A stretch of DNA of 64,000 nt from Pelobates cultripes (Eukaryota; Chordata; Amphibia; Anura; Pelobatidae), in the NCBI GenBank assembly GCA_933207985.1, contig OW240913.1, positions 278,743,232 to 278,807,231 of the forward strand, given 5' to 3'. A program made the position numbers and the translations under genes. This document shows positions 22,566 to 33,277 of the stretch, one piece after another. Position 1 is the first letter of the stretch, and every line of letters starts with the position of its first letter. The notes under the pieces were generated by a model. The model saw only the letters and a program-made list of their open reading frames with translations. It had not been told where the DNA came from and made no database searches.

Positions 22566-22679
22566 AACCCAACATACCACTTTGTTACATTACAATAAGT
22601 TGAAAAAAAAAAGTTATATCAATCCATTTGGGGTGATACTTTAATGAGAGCAAATAAAAGAATGTTACAATAGGTAAAG

Positions 22680-22976
22680 CGACATTAAGTCTTCACTGAG
22701 TGCCTTGATCCCTCGAGGCACTCAGTACACAGGCAGACCTTCAGACGCCTGCCCCATGGCTTCCGATGCTCTACTACACTGCCGGGCGCCACATGGGGCA
22801 ACCTGGAAGTGATCTCTCCCGGGGAGCGATCACTCAGCGGCCCGGCAGTCAGGAAAGGTATTGCAGGATACCTTGACATCCAGCAAGGATGCCTTCCAGC
22901 GCTCAGATTTGCAGCGGACATACTAGGTACGTCCCTTTTTTGTCGGATGTACCTAGTATGTCCGTGGTCCTTAAGG
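22680..22976 (+). mobile_element. TTAA-family fragment, diverged
   Basis: 'aagtcttcactgagtgcctt' and 'ggcttccgatgctct' relate it to the 430-bp segments at 17711 and 19603. The right part 'cctagtatgtccgtggtcct' plus TAAGGG matches the right end at 21690-21715. Confidence 0.6.
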
Positions 22977-23047
22977 GAAACTCAATTATTTTGGAGAAAG
23001 TTTGAGGGGCTTCCACTGAAAAATGTCTGGGAGATTAATGGCTCTTA
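22977..23047 (+). repeat. direct repeat copy 2 (partner at 21816-21888)
   Basis: Near-identical to the first copy and directly abutting a TTAAGG end. This suggests that the TTAA fragment inserted beside, or duplicated together with, this sequence. Confidence 0.85.
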
Positions 23048-23353
23048 AATAAGAGGCTTCTTATTTATTTATTTTTACATTTTTTTTTAGTTGTCCATTC
23101 CTTATGCTTGTTGCAACTTAACAATTATACTCCTCTCGTTGTAACTTGCCTTTATTTATATTTATTAGCTTATATTTATTTATTAACTTATACTTATTCC
23201 CATCTACTTCCATAATCAAACCGGGAAATAAGCTGGGCAGGTGTTATCGTTATAGATGAACAACATTATTTGGAAGATGCTAATAATATTTTAGGAGCTC
23301 AAGAAACTTAAATTATAGTAAACAAGGATTAAGACAGGGAGAGAACACTAACG
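23048..23353. other. AT-rich spacer
   Basis: TTTA-rich sequence with no recognised feature. Confidence 0.4.
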
Positions 23354-24015
23354 TGTCATGGAGTATAATCCTAACATGCAGAGTTTAGGATAGCAAGGAA
23401 CGGACTAAGGAAATATAAACGTCTTACCGGGCCTTAGAGTGGCCGGACTTAAACAGAGTAAAGCGTAGTCAAAATACAAGCCGAGGTCAGGGTAGCGGAG
23501 AGACAGCGAAAACAAAAACTAGCCAGAGTCAGGTACACGGTAATAATCAGAAGGTCAAACAATAGAGGCAAGGGTTAAAGAGAAACTCAGAGTCAGGAAA
23601 CAAAGCCAAGGTCAATACCAGAATGCAATACTATATCACAAGGAACGCACTAAAGGGTACTGGGAACAGAAACCACAAGAGGGCACAGAATCTAGGGCCA
23701 GATAGGTTTAAATATGTTTATTGTTAATTTGATTGGTCCACATCATGCCTGCACCCCAAAACGTGCGTGAATGGGGGAGCCGGAATGACGTGGGCCAATG
23801 GGAGCCGGCCGCAAGGTTAGGCTCCCATTTTCCCTTTAAGAACGTGCTCGCAATGCGAGCAGCGGTCCCAATACTGTACGGGCCAGACTATTCGGCGCGC
23901 GCTGCCTGACAGGAGCCAGGAGTGTTAGAGCCGCACACGGCTCGCCTAGAGGCAGGAGTGCTTGAGCCGCATGCAGCTCAATCGTAGGACCCCTGCTGGC
24001 ACACGGACCGTTACA
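23354..24015 (-). repeat. 3' LTR of the Gypsy element
   Basis: 662 bp. On the minus strand it starts TGTAACGGTCC and ends CTCCATGACA. It is preceded on that strand by a G-rich 'ggggctgggtaa', a plausible polypurine tract. The segment 'ccggccactctaagg' (complement, near 23430-23445) links it to the solo LTR at 3863-4441. Confidence 0.85.
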
Positions 24016-24239
24016 TTACCCAGCCCCGAAGACCCACCCATTGGGCAGGAAGGACCAGGTTTGTTGGAGAAGCGGGAATGAAATGCACGAAGAAGACGAG
24101 GAGCATGAACATCGCACGCAGAGACCCAACTATGCTCCTTAGGACCATATCCCTTCAAATGGACAAAATATTGGAGAGGGCCCTATAAGAGACAAGAATC
24201 AAGCACAGCAGCCACCTCATATCCCTCTTGGCCCTCAAC

Positions 24240-24935
24240 AGACACAGGAGGAGGAGGAATAGGAGTAGGTTTAGTGTATCTGTTACAAAGGAGTGTTTTC
24301 AATAAGGAGGTGTGGAAAACATTAGGTAAACGCATGTGCCTAGGAAGATCCAGGGCAAACAAAACGGGATTAATTTTCCATTGAAATATGGACGATGAAT
24401 CTTGGGGCCAGTTTTATAGAAGGAACCCGAAGACGAATGTTATGGGTAGAAAGCCACACCTTATCCCCCAAAACATTAAAGGGGGATAGCCATTAGAAGG
24501 CAGTAAGTCAACAATAAAGTCCATTGATGTATTGGACAAAGGTCAATCAGGTATAGACCAAGGATGCAATAACCCACAAGGAACTCCACGAGCATACTTT
24601 ACACTAGCACAAGTGATACAGGCTTCTACATACTCTTTAATATCCCTGCGCATACTGGGCCACCAGAAGTTTCGAGACAACGCAGAGAATGTTTTGAATA
24701 TACCAGGATGCCATCTTAGTATCATGAAAAAGGGAGATTAATTCATGCCTTTCAGGAGGAGCTACAAACAATTTTTTAGGAAGTGTACCTATGGGAGCAT
24801 CGTTTTGTTTGGATTGTATGTCTTTCATTACAGATGAAGAAATAGAAAGCAGGGTGGTAGCAACAATCCTCTCAGAGAGAACAATATGGGTGAGGTCAAT
24901 CTCTTGCAGTCTCAAATTGTCTGAATAAAGCATCA
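24240..24935 (-). pseudogene. Gypsy integrase remnant, catalytic core deleted
   Basis: Integrase inserts retrotransposon cDNA. The N-terminal zinc-binding region is visible (H-x-G-I-x-K-T, FWWPSM, then a C-x2-C pair in ACITCASVK at about 24690-24580). The start of the core follows ([11 protein letters not shown] near 24520-24490), but the text then jumps within a few codons to the C-terminal [12 protein letters not shown] segment (near 24460). The second Asp and the Glu of the DDE core are therefore lost. Further frameshifts affect the C-terminal part, which still shows a 'LPNVFHTSLLK' -like tail. Confidence 0.8.
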
Positions 24936-25400
24936 GCTTTAGTGTTACAGTTGCCGGGTCTATAGATTATGATAAAGTTAAAGCGGGATAAAAACAGAGA
25001 CCACCTGGCTTGTCTAGAAGATAACCTTTTAGCTTCGCTGAGATAAGACAGGTATTTATGATCCGTAAAAATGATAATAGGATCCTTAGAACCTTCCAAG
25101 AGGTATCTCTATTCTTTAAGGGCTACTATAATAGCAAGGAGTCCTCGGTTGCCGATATAGTAATTCCTTTCAGCCTTGTACAATTGTTTAGAATGAAAAC
25201 CACAAGGATGCAATGGTGAGTCAGGGGACTCTCTTTGGGATAGGCCAGCTCCCACACCCACCTCAGAGGCATCAACTTCCAATATAAATGGCAAGGAAGG
25301 GTTTGGGTGTTTCAAGATGGGAGCTGAGCAAAGCGTGTATTTTAAAAATGTGAAAGCGAAAAGTGCTTCATAGGTCCAGAAATAGGAATTGGCGTCCTTT
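24896..25400 (-). pseudogene. Gypsy RNase H domain, broken
   Basis: The RNase H start [16 protein letters not shown] (Asp of the first catalytic position) lies at about 25290-25240. It continues with [10 protein letters not shown] and then, in a second frame, [12 protein letters not shown] (Asp of TDHK, near 25070) and [12 protein letters not shown]. The split between 25109 and 25099 is a stop or frameshift. Confidence 0.85.
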
Positions 25401-25512
25401 TTTGTTAAACAGTGATAGGTGCAATGATGGAAGAAAAGTTCTTAATAAACCTTCTATAATAATTTGCAAAGCCAGCAAAGCACTGGATGGCTTTTAGACC
25501 GTGTGGAAGGGG

Positions 25513-26100
25513 CTATTCAATGACAGCAGAGAGTTTCTTACGATCCATACGAAAACCATCAGAAGAGACTAGATAACTCAGGAATTGCACCTCAGTCTGA
25601 TCAAACAAACACTTCTCGAGCTTGCAATTAAGACCATTGGCGAAAAGTGTCTGTAGTACTTGTTTGTCATGAATGTGGTGTGTATGCAGGTCAGGGGAAA
25701 AGTTTAGAATATTATCCAGGTAAACAATAACAAAAGTATGTATAAACTCCCTAAACACATCGTTGATAACATCCTGAAACACTGCTGGAGCGTTACAGAG
25801 ACCAAAGAGCATTACAGTGTATTCCACTCCTAGTGTTAAAGGCAGTTTTCCACTCATGGCCCTCTTTGATACGCACTAGATTAGAAGCACCCTTAAGATC
25901 TAACTTGGTAAAAACTGTAGCCTGTTTCAGTTCCGTGATCAAGCAATAGGTTAGGCGATCTTTATGATGATTTTGTTTAAACCCCCATAATCGAAACAAG
26001 GCCTCAAATCACCTTCTTTCTTCGATACAAAAAATAAGCCAGCCCCAGCTGGAGAAAAAGGTCTCATGATAAACCCCTTCTGTAACGATTACCTGATATA
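25513..26100 (-). pseudogene. Gypsy reverse transcriptase, broken
   Basis: RT blocks in two overlapping frames: [21 protein letters not shown] (about 25905-25850), then [16 protein letters not shown] (near 25805-25755), and VIVYLDNIL (near 25730). The catalytic box reads YLDN instead of YLDD, so one of the two metal-binding aspartates is lost. Stops interrupt the region between 26090 and 25999. Confidence 0.9.
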
Positions 26101-26702
26101 TTCCTCCATAACAAGGTTTTCTTGTGGTGACAAAGGATGCACCCTACCCTTGGGAGGAATAGTGCCAGGTAGTAAATCAATCATACAGTCATATGGTCGA
26201 TGGGGTAGTAATTTATCTGCCGCTCTTTTAACAAAAGCTTTCAACGATACATACTGAGGGGGTACAACAGTAGATAAAGGAGGAGCTGTAGGAACATTAA
26301 TAGAATTTAAAGGAGTAACCTTAGTGATACATGAGCCTTGACATATGGTACTCCATGATTCTATCTGACCTGTTTTCCAATTAATAGTAGGGTTGTGTTT
26401 GGGCAGCCAAGGAAAACCCAGCATGATTTCAGAAGAAGAAGAGATAACTTGGAACTGAATTTTTTCAGTATCTAACACTCCTGTAGACATAAGAATAGGA
26501 ACCGTTTTGTGAGCAATCTATCTATGAAATTCTTGGCCGCTCCTGAGTCGACCAAGGCTTGAATGTTCCCTATATCAGAAGTGTCATTAATAAGCAGGGA
26601 AACAGGGAGAAGCAATCTATGTAGTGGCAAATGAGGGGACTCTGAGTGCCAGCCTTTTAATATGTGTGTATATACAAGCCCTGGCTGTGCAGCACCAGGC
26701 AC
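26101..26702 (-). pseudogene. Gypsy protease and RT N-terminal region
   Basis: An aspartic-protease motif, ALVDSGAAKNFID, is encoded near 26570-26530. The overlapping frame (26490-26089) carries a GFPWLPKHNP segment and then LLPHRPYDCMIDLLPG and EEYI, the usual lead-in to the Gypsy RT domain. A frameshift separates the two. No gag nucleocapsid motif is found to the right of 26702. Confidence 0.8.
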
Positions 26703-26746
26703 AATATCACAGATTCAGCATTAGTGCAAGGACTATTTGGAAATTT

Positions 26747-26750
<4 letters not shown>

Positions 26751-26784
<34 letters not shown>
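26751..26784. repeat. (TA)n microsatellite
   Basis: Uninterrupted TA run between the Gypsy remnant and the L1 insertion. Confidence 0.95.
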
Positions 26785-26788
<4 letters not shown>

Positions 26789-26880
26789 TGGAGAAAATTT
26801 ATAGAAGCAACTTATTGTAAATTTGCCATTGAGTGTATCCCTACACTGATGCACATGTGTAGTTTAGAAAAAAAAGTTAA

Positions 26881-27511
26881 ATTATACGCACACCTTAGCG
26901 AAGAAAATAAAGAATGGGGAAAGCTAACTTACATTGACCAATGGGAGAACGATCTCGGGGAGATTTTGGAAGGGGTCGAGTGGCAGGAGATATGGGAAGC
27001 AAACGCCAAGGTCTCCATTTGTGTCACCTTTCAGGAGCAGGCATGGAAAACTATGTTCAGATGGTATACTACCCCAGTCAAACTTCATAGAATGCACAAA
27101 CGGGAGACAGACGAATGCTGGAGAGGATGTGGAGCGCGAGGGACGTACATACACATGTGGTGGGAGAGCTCGAGGCTACTGGGTTTCTGGAAGTCGGTGG
27201 AGGACCTGTTGAGACAGACGTTTGATAGACCTCTGAAAATGGACCCGTGGATATATTTGTTGAATAGATCAATTGATGGATGGACCAAACGGGAGCAGAA
27301 ATTAGTACACAAAATCACTTTGTGTGCGCGCCGAGCAATAGCGTCAGCATGGCTTACACTAGAGGGCCCAGAATTCACAGGGGTTCTATCTAGAATTAAA
27401 GAATGTAGAGTAATGGATAACCTAACGGCGAGGGTGAGAGGGAACATCACGACATTTCATAAAACCTGGGAACCATGGGACAATAGTGTAGTTGGCTCGA
27501 GAGGAGAATGA
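26881..27511 (+). pseudogene. L1 ORF2 C-terminal fragment
   Basis: About 209 codons stay open to the natural stop at 27509-27511. The Cys-rich C-terminal region typical of L1 ORF2 is present: RWYTTPVKLHRM, then CWRGCGARGT and IHMWWES (Cys-x3-Cys ... His near 27115-27165), followed by FWKSVEDLL. Endonuclease and RT are absent because of 5' truncation. The open frame suggests a young insertion; it has no function alone. Confidence 0.85.
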
Positions 27512-28342
27512 GGGCCCTCCCCCGCCCAAGTACGAATCATAAGGTAAAACATCCTCGCTAGCGGGGACTCCTGTGTCGGCAGAGTAGCTGTTTTGCCCCC
27601 CCCCCCTTGCTTCCCCCCATCTCCCCTCCCCACTTCTAAATTTCCCTCTACTTCACTGAACTCTTCTTACTATGTATCTTTGTTCCATCTTCTCTTTCCT
27701 TTCCTTTTTCTCTGTTATTTTATTTTTTCCAGGCTAGGTCATACGGTAGGAGGAATAATGTAGCAAAGATACGATAATGATTAGCACATCTAATAGTTAA
27801 TTGAAATGTTTATCTACCTATTTTTTGTTATACATAAATCCTCTTCATAGTTGGCAAGTGCCAAACATACAATAAGAAATGGGCTCACAATGATAAAGTT
27901 GAACAATATTTTATTGCACTTATATGGAACAGAAATTATTTGGCTTATACATAAGCCCAGCAGTGATTAAATACCTGATACGGTTACGGAAATTACAGAA
28001 TTTAAGATATCTCCATAACCGGCAGATGTCAATGATACAGCACGCTTAGAGTTTTTTCAATAATACCAAAGGAATTGTAACTTAATCAACTTCTTTATCA
28101 GCCCAAAAAGGGAATGGGCATAGGATATGTTTATGTGAATATAAAGTTCGTAATAGAATATAAAAATATAAAATCCTGAGTAGACGGCAAGTGCCGATGG
28201 TTTTTTTTTAAGGAAAGAGCATATATTGTATTTGTCAATCTACATTATGTTTCCAAATATTGTTAAGTTGGCTTATGCGTAAGCCCAAAAGTCGATGTTA
28301 ACTTGCTATGTCTGTTGAGAAAAAATAAAGAATTGAAAAAAA
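27512..28342 (+). other. L1 3' UTR and poly(A)
   Basis: Non-coding tail of the L1, with a C-rich stretch near 27594-27640, AATAAAG at 28324-28330 and the terminal A-run at 28336-28350. Confidence 0.7.
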
Positions 28343-28609
28343 AAAAAAAAGTTAAGAGAATTTAAGAGTGTGTGCTAGCAGAATTATCTAATGACCGGTA
28401 TGTATGTGAAAAGCAAGCATACCAGGCATGCAAAAGATGAAGATCAGCTCCCTACCTTTCCACAGCTTGAGAAATGCACCAAAAAGTCCCAAAACAACTG
28501 CAATCAATTTCCAGAATGGCTCGAAAACTCGATGCAAAAACCGCTCCAACACCTCCACACTCAACACCACATGCTACCCACAGGCTCTAGCATTCAGGGG
28601 GCGGTGCTA

Positions 28610-28755
28610 TAAACCTCCCAGGTGAAATGCATCATGGGGAAACTTGCTTTGTATTGCGAAATTTTTTTGTAAACCGAGGCATTATTTTCAATGGATTTTC
28701 ATTTGTAAAACGAAAATTATGTTAAGCGAGGCGTTTGTAAACCGAGGTCCCACTG
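28610..28755 (-). mobile_element. Tigger/pogo-like element end
   Basis: On the minus strand it begins CAGTGGGACCTCGGTTTACA next to a TA (28756-28757). The ends with 'cctcgcttaaca' are typical of Tigger-like families. The other end is not identified (perhaps near 28390). Confidence 0.55.
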
Positions 28756-28847
28756 TATATATATTTAGCAAAAAAAACAAAAAGGTATGGTGAGGAAAAA
28801 TTGTGATTGAATACCCCTTACACCTGAAGTCTGTGGATAGTTAATAC

Positions 28848-29866
28848 AATGTTAAACAAAAATCTGAACACCAGTCAAGCCATAAGACTTGCTTTTCCTG
28901 CAGAAATCACAAATTTGCAGTGATGTTACTACCGAAAAGGATTCTGGGTGGGCATATTCAAATTAGTTCAACAAAGAATCACATTTTTGCCTCATTCCAT
29001 TTTAAACATGGATTCCTTTGAGTCTGCGTTTGCTGTATACAACAGCTTTGAAACACAACTTAGGAAAAGATACAAAGCCAGTGAACCACTCATGGACAGC
29101 TGTTTCATTGTTAATGCAAATCATCAGCATGAGGTTGGTTACTGGCTTTCTAGTGAAGCTAGGCAGTGCTTGTGAAGCAAAAACCAAAATTGGTATGGAG
29201 GGGGAAAATTGTGATTGAAAACCCCTCCCACCTGAAGTCTGTGGATAGTTAATACATTGTATTAACTAAACACAGACTAATACATTGCATTAGTCAATAC
29301 ATTATATTAACTATCCACAGACTTCAGATGGAAGGGTTTGTCAATCACAATTTTTCCCCATCATACCTTATAGCCAGTAACCAACCTCATGCTGATGATT
29401 TGCATTAACAATGTAACAGCTGTCCGTGAGCAGGGCCGTATTAACATAGGGGCTGATGGAGCTGCAGCTCCAGGCCCATGGAATAGGCCCATTGATTTAA
29501 AAAAAAAAAAATTTTCACTCACTTCTCTTAGGGATTCCACCTGGCTTTTATTTTATTGGCACAGCCAGTATTTGAGGCTGCCTGGCTGGTGCCAATATTG
29601 CAGTGATACTGGCAATACAAATGCTGGTATTTTTTTCAGTATAAACAAGAGATTACTATGCAATACCAGCACTGGCCAGTAGGGGTCGCTATATGTGGAG
29701 ACAGGCAGGGATAGGAAGTTCCAGCATTTCCCTCCCTGCTTATCTATACTCACTGATCTGCAGGGGTGCAGCTACAGAGAGTCCAGACAGAAATTCCCAC
29801 CCTGTAGAGACAGCCTACAGCTCAGGGAAGTAAGGGATGGGGGGAAAGGCTGCAAGGAGACATACA
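28848..29866 (+). repeat. 1-kb inverted duplication, left arm
   Basis: Reverse complement of 33946-34966 with small differences. The left arm alone has about 20 extra bp around 28921-28945. It includes an older unidentified repeat (28848-29430) and the first ~435 bp of the hAT-like element starting at 29431. Confidence 0.9.
29094..29425. repeat. inner palindrome within the left arm
   Basis: 'ggacagctgtttcattgtta' at 29094 is the complement of 'taacaatgtaacagctgtcc' at 29406-29425. 'gaagtctgtggatagttaat' pairs with its complement around a loop near 29270. The same palindrome occurs in the right arm (34398-34730). Confidence 0.85.
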
Positions 29867-30371
29867 CTGAGACACTAAGGGACATTGGGAGACATTATGA
29901 AACAGACACATGGGGACACAGTGTCCCCATGTCTCCCAGCCAGTGTCCCTGGTGTCTCAGTGCCCCCTAGTCTCCCAGTCTGCCAGTGTCTCACTGTCCC
30001 CATGTCTCCTAGTGCCTCCATGTCTCTCAGTGCCTCAAGTGTCACAATGTCCCCATGTCTCCAAGCTAGTGTCCCTAGTGTCTGTGGCCCTGGTGTCTCA
30101 GTGTCCCCATGTCTCCCAGTGCCCCCATGTCTCAATGTCCCCATGTCCCCCAGCCAGTGTCTCTAGTGTCTGTGTCCCTGGTGTCTGTGTCCCCATGTCT
30201 TCAAGTGTCCCCTATTTTCCCATTGTCCCCATGTGTCCCATCCAGAGTCCCCTAGTCTCCCAGTGTCACTGGTCTCCCTGTCTTCCTAGTGTCCTAGTGA
30301 CATGGGGACCATGGGATACATGGGGACACAGGGAGACATGGGGCATTGAGACACTGTGATACATAGGATTA
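29866..30371. repeat. minisatellite, GACATGGGGACACTGGGA-like
   Basis: Short units with 'tgtccccatgtctcccagtg' and complement; the array resumes at 32275-32430 after the inserted hAT-like element. The proline/serine-rich frames here are artefacts. Confidence 0.85.
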
Positions 30372-30847
30372 CTGGGAGACAGTGGCGTACATACCAGGGT
30401 CGCAGGGGTCGCGGCTGCGACCGGGCCCGGCCCACCAGGGGGCCCGGCCGCCCCTGCGACCCGGTATGTACGCTCAGGGCCAGCCTCTTCCCTTGGGGGG
30501 CCCAGGAGCCGACCACCCCAGGGCCCCCCAAGGCTGGCCCTGCTGTCACCGGGTGGCCGGTCGGGAAGGCGGGCGCGCGAGGGAGCACTCAGTGCTTCCT
30601 CTTCAGCTCCCTCGCGCACCTTAATGATACCGGAGCCGGAAGATGACGTCATCTTCCGGCTCCGCCTCCGGCATCCCTATGCGGCGCGCGAGGGAGCTGA
30701 AGAGGAAGCACTGAGTGCTCCCTCGCGCGCCCGCCTTCCCGACCGGCCACCCGCCCGCCGGGGTCAGCAGCACCACTGGACCCCAGGGAATCCCCCCAGC
30801 ACTCCAAAAGGTAAGGAGGCTGGGGGGATTACATTTAAAAAAAAAAA

Positions 30848-31282
30848 CTAGTGTTAGTGTGAGAGTGAGTGTTAGTGTGAGTGTGTGTGTGTTAGTGTGT
30901 GTGTGTCTGCTAGTGAGTGTTAGTGTGTGTGTTAGTGTGTGTGTGTCTGCTAGTGAGTGTTAGTGTGTGTGTGTCTGCTAGTGAGTGTTAGTGTTAGTGT
31001 GTGTGTGTCTGCTAGTAGTGTTAGTGTGTGTGTCTGTTAGTTAGTGTTAGTGTGTGTGTGTGTTAGAGTTAGTGTGTGTGTTACTGTGTGTGTCTTACTG
31101 AGTGTGTGTGTTAGTGAGTCTGTTTGATGTCTGTTAGTGAGTGTGTGTTTGTCAATGAGGGTGTATGTTTTGTAAGTGAGTGTGTATGTATGTCTGTCGC
31201 TGACTGTGTCTCTGTCAGTAAATGTGTGTGTCTGTTAGCTAGTGTGTATGCGTCTGTAAGTGAGAGTGTGTGTGTCTTCAGC
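30848..31282. repeat. GT-rich array (TTAGTGTG-like)
   Basis: Units such as 'gtgtgtctgctagtgagtgt' repeat imperfectly; a similar array is in the element at 60693-61796. Confidence 0.9.
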
Positions 31283-31593
31283 ACTTACCTTTCTCCAGCG
31301 CCGGACTCCCTTGGCGCTGAGGATCCCTCAGCCTCTCAGCTCCGAATGCGACCGCGCACGCATTCAAACCGCCCATAGGAAAGCATTACTCAATGCTTTC
31401 CTATGGACGTTCAGTGTGCTCCTCTAGCGGCTGTCCGTGAGACAGCCACTAGAGGCTGGATTAACCCTAGTGAAACATAGCAGTTTCTCTGAAACTGCTA
31501 TGTTTTCAGCTGCAGGGTTAAAACTAGAGGGACCTGACACCCAGACAACTTCATTGAGCTGATGTGATCTGGGTGTCTGTAGTGGTCCTTTAA
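31283..31593 (+). mobile_element. T2-like element, right part
   Basis: Ends 'gtagtggtcctttaa' and contains the hairpin 'cctctagcggctgtc...gacagccactagagg' and 'aaacatagcagtttctctga'. The left end is replaced by the GT-rich array. It shares the TTAA at 31590-31593 with the next copy. Confidence 0.7.
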
Positions 31594-32083
31594 AGGACCA
31601 CTATAGTGCCAGGAAAACATACTCGTTTTCCTGGCACTATAGTGCCCTGAGGGTGCCCCCACCCTCAGGGCCCCCTCCCGCCCGGCTCTGGAAAGGGGAA
31701 AAGGGGTAAAACTTACCTTTTTCCAGCGCTGGGCGGAGAGCTCTCCTCCTCCGATCCTCTTCTCCTCCCCGTCGGCTGTATGCGCAGCGGCAAGAGCTGC
31801 GCGCATTCAGCCCGGTCACATAGGAAAGCATTCATAATGCTTTCCTATGGACGCTGGCGTGCTCTCACTGTGAAAATCACAGTGAGAAGCACGCAAGCGC
31901 CTCTAGCGGCTGTCAATGAGACAGCCGCTAGAGGAAATAGGGGAAGGCTTAACCCATTCAGAAACATAGCAGTTTCTCTGAAACTGCTATGTTTATGAAA
32001 AAATGGGTTAACCCTAGCTGGACCTGGCACCAAGACCACTTCATTAAGCTGAAGTGGTCTGGGTGCCTAGAGTGGTCCTTTAA
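31590..32083 (+). mobile_element. T2-like TTAA MITE, full length
   Basis: Runs from TTAAAGGACCACTATAGTGC to AGTGGTCCTTTAA (494 bp), with complementary ends. A subterminal hairpin is built on 'gccaggaaaacatactcg' and its complement. It carries the CTCTAGCGGCTGTC hairpin. Confidence 0.85.
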
Positions 32084-32677
32084 GTGTGTGTGCATCTGCA
32101 TGCACTGGCGTACATACCGCGATCGCAGGGGTCGCAGCCCTGTAACCTCTGCGACCAGGTGCCCACCGTCATGTGTTGCGGCCCGCGCGCGGGGGGGGAG
32201 GGAAAGGAGGGAGGGGGGGGGGCCCACGGATCAATTTTCGCACCGGGGCCCCATGGGTCCTGTGTACGCCACTGCTGGGAGACCTGGGGACACGACACTA
32301 GGGGACACTGGGAGACATGGGGCACTGAGACACTGATACATGGGAACACTGAGACTTGGAGTAATCGACACATGGGGCACTGAGTCATGAGGGCACTGGG
32401 AGACATGGGGGCACTGGGAGGAATCCATATATACAGCAGAATCAAACTAAGTAGTTTTTTGGTGATTTTACAGAATTTTCTCTTATGTCACTCCTTGTGA
32501 TTTACATCATGTGATGTCACCCATACATATTTAATTATGCAAATTAGTAAGGCCGGTATGTTTTTCCAAGAAAGGTGGCAACCCTAACTACTTTTCACAT
32601 ACTCTTACTTAAGTATGGAAACTTAAGTGGGATGTATGGGAACAAAACTTGTGTGGACTGGCTGACAATGAATATAG

Positions 32678-33277
32678 TTAAAGGGACACTATAGTCACCA
32701 GAACAACTACAGCTTATTGAATTTGTTCTGGTGAGTAGAATCATTACCGTCAGGCTTTTTGCTGTAAACACTGTCTTTTCAGAAAAAATGCAGTCTTTAC
32801 ATTACAGCCTAGTGATAACTTCACTGGCCACTCCTTAGATGGCTGTTAGAGATCCTTCCTGGGCCATGGCTGCCTAAAATGCATCCAAACATTCAGTGTC
32901 TCCTCCCTCTGCATGCAGACACTGAACTTTCCTCATAGAGATTCATTAATTCAATTCATCTCTATAAGGAGATGCTGATTGACCAGGGCTGTGTTTGAAT
33001 CATGCTGGCTCTGACCCTGATCTGCCTCTTTGTCAGTCTCAGCCAATCCTATGGGGAAGCACTGTGATTGGATCAGGCCACCACTTCTAATGATGTCAGC
33101 AGACTGCTTGTTTTTATGAGTCTAATAGCATGCAGAGTTACAGCTTCAGGTTTGAATATAGTAAGATTTTGCTATATTTATGGAGGCATGAGGGGCCCCG
33201 GGGGGCTAGATGGTAGTGTTAACACTATAGGGTCATGAATTCATGTTTGTGTTCCTGACCCTCTTGTGATCCTTTAA
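32678..33277 (+). mobile_element. T2-like TTAA MITE, full length
   Basis: TTAAAGGGACACTATAGTCA to GTGATCCTTTAA (600 bp). Same family as 829-2278, 9192-9763 and 55991-56584, with the 'tagagattcattaattcaat' palindrome in the centre. Confidence 0.9.

Larger units (their letters stand above)
23354..26702 (-). mobile_element. Ty3/Gypsy retrotransposon, 5'-truncated and decayed
   Basis: Minus-strand order from right to left is protease, RT, RNase H, integrase remnant, polypurine-like stretch, 3' LTR. Protease-RT-RNase H-integrase is the Ty3/Gypsy order. No 5' LTR or gag is seen beyond 26702. Many stops and shifts show it is inactive. Confidence 0.9.
26881..28342 (+). mobile_element. 5'-truncated L1-type LINE with target duplication
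   Basis: The 3' part of ORF2 is followed by an 830-bp 3' UTR and a poly(A) tail. The 13-mer AAAAAAAAGTTAA occurs at 26868-26880 and again at 28343-28355. This fits a target-site duplication, though the A-run makes the exact limits soft. 5' truncation with an A tail is the normal product of L1 target-primed insertion. Confidence 0.8.
30380..32274 (+). mobile_element. hAT-like element inserted in a minisatellite
   Basis: The ends CAGTGGCGTACATACC and TGTGTACGCCACTG share a 12-bp inverted repeat. They are flanked by the exact 8-mer CTGGGAGA (30372-30379 and 32275-32282). Because that 8-mer also belongs to the minisatellite unit, the match supports but does not prove a duplication. The interior has GC-rich hairpins ('gcgcgcgagggagc' and complements, 30570-30740), a GTGTTAGT array, and T2-like MITEs. 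A second CACTGGCGTACATACCG start lies at 32103, so two copies may be fused. Confidence 0.75.

Noticed and set aside
29885..30652. Proline/serine/cysteine-rich frames of 90-149 codons
   Set aside because: They fall in the GACATGGGG minisatellite and the GC-rich end of a hAT-like element.
32103..32274. A complete 172-bp hAT-like element on its own
   Set aside because: The 8-mers flanking 32103 and 32274 do not match, whereas those flanking 30380 and 32274 do.
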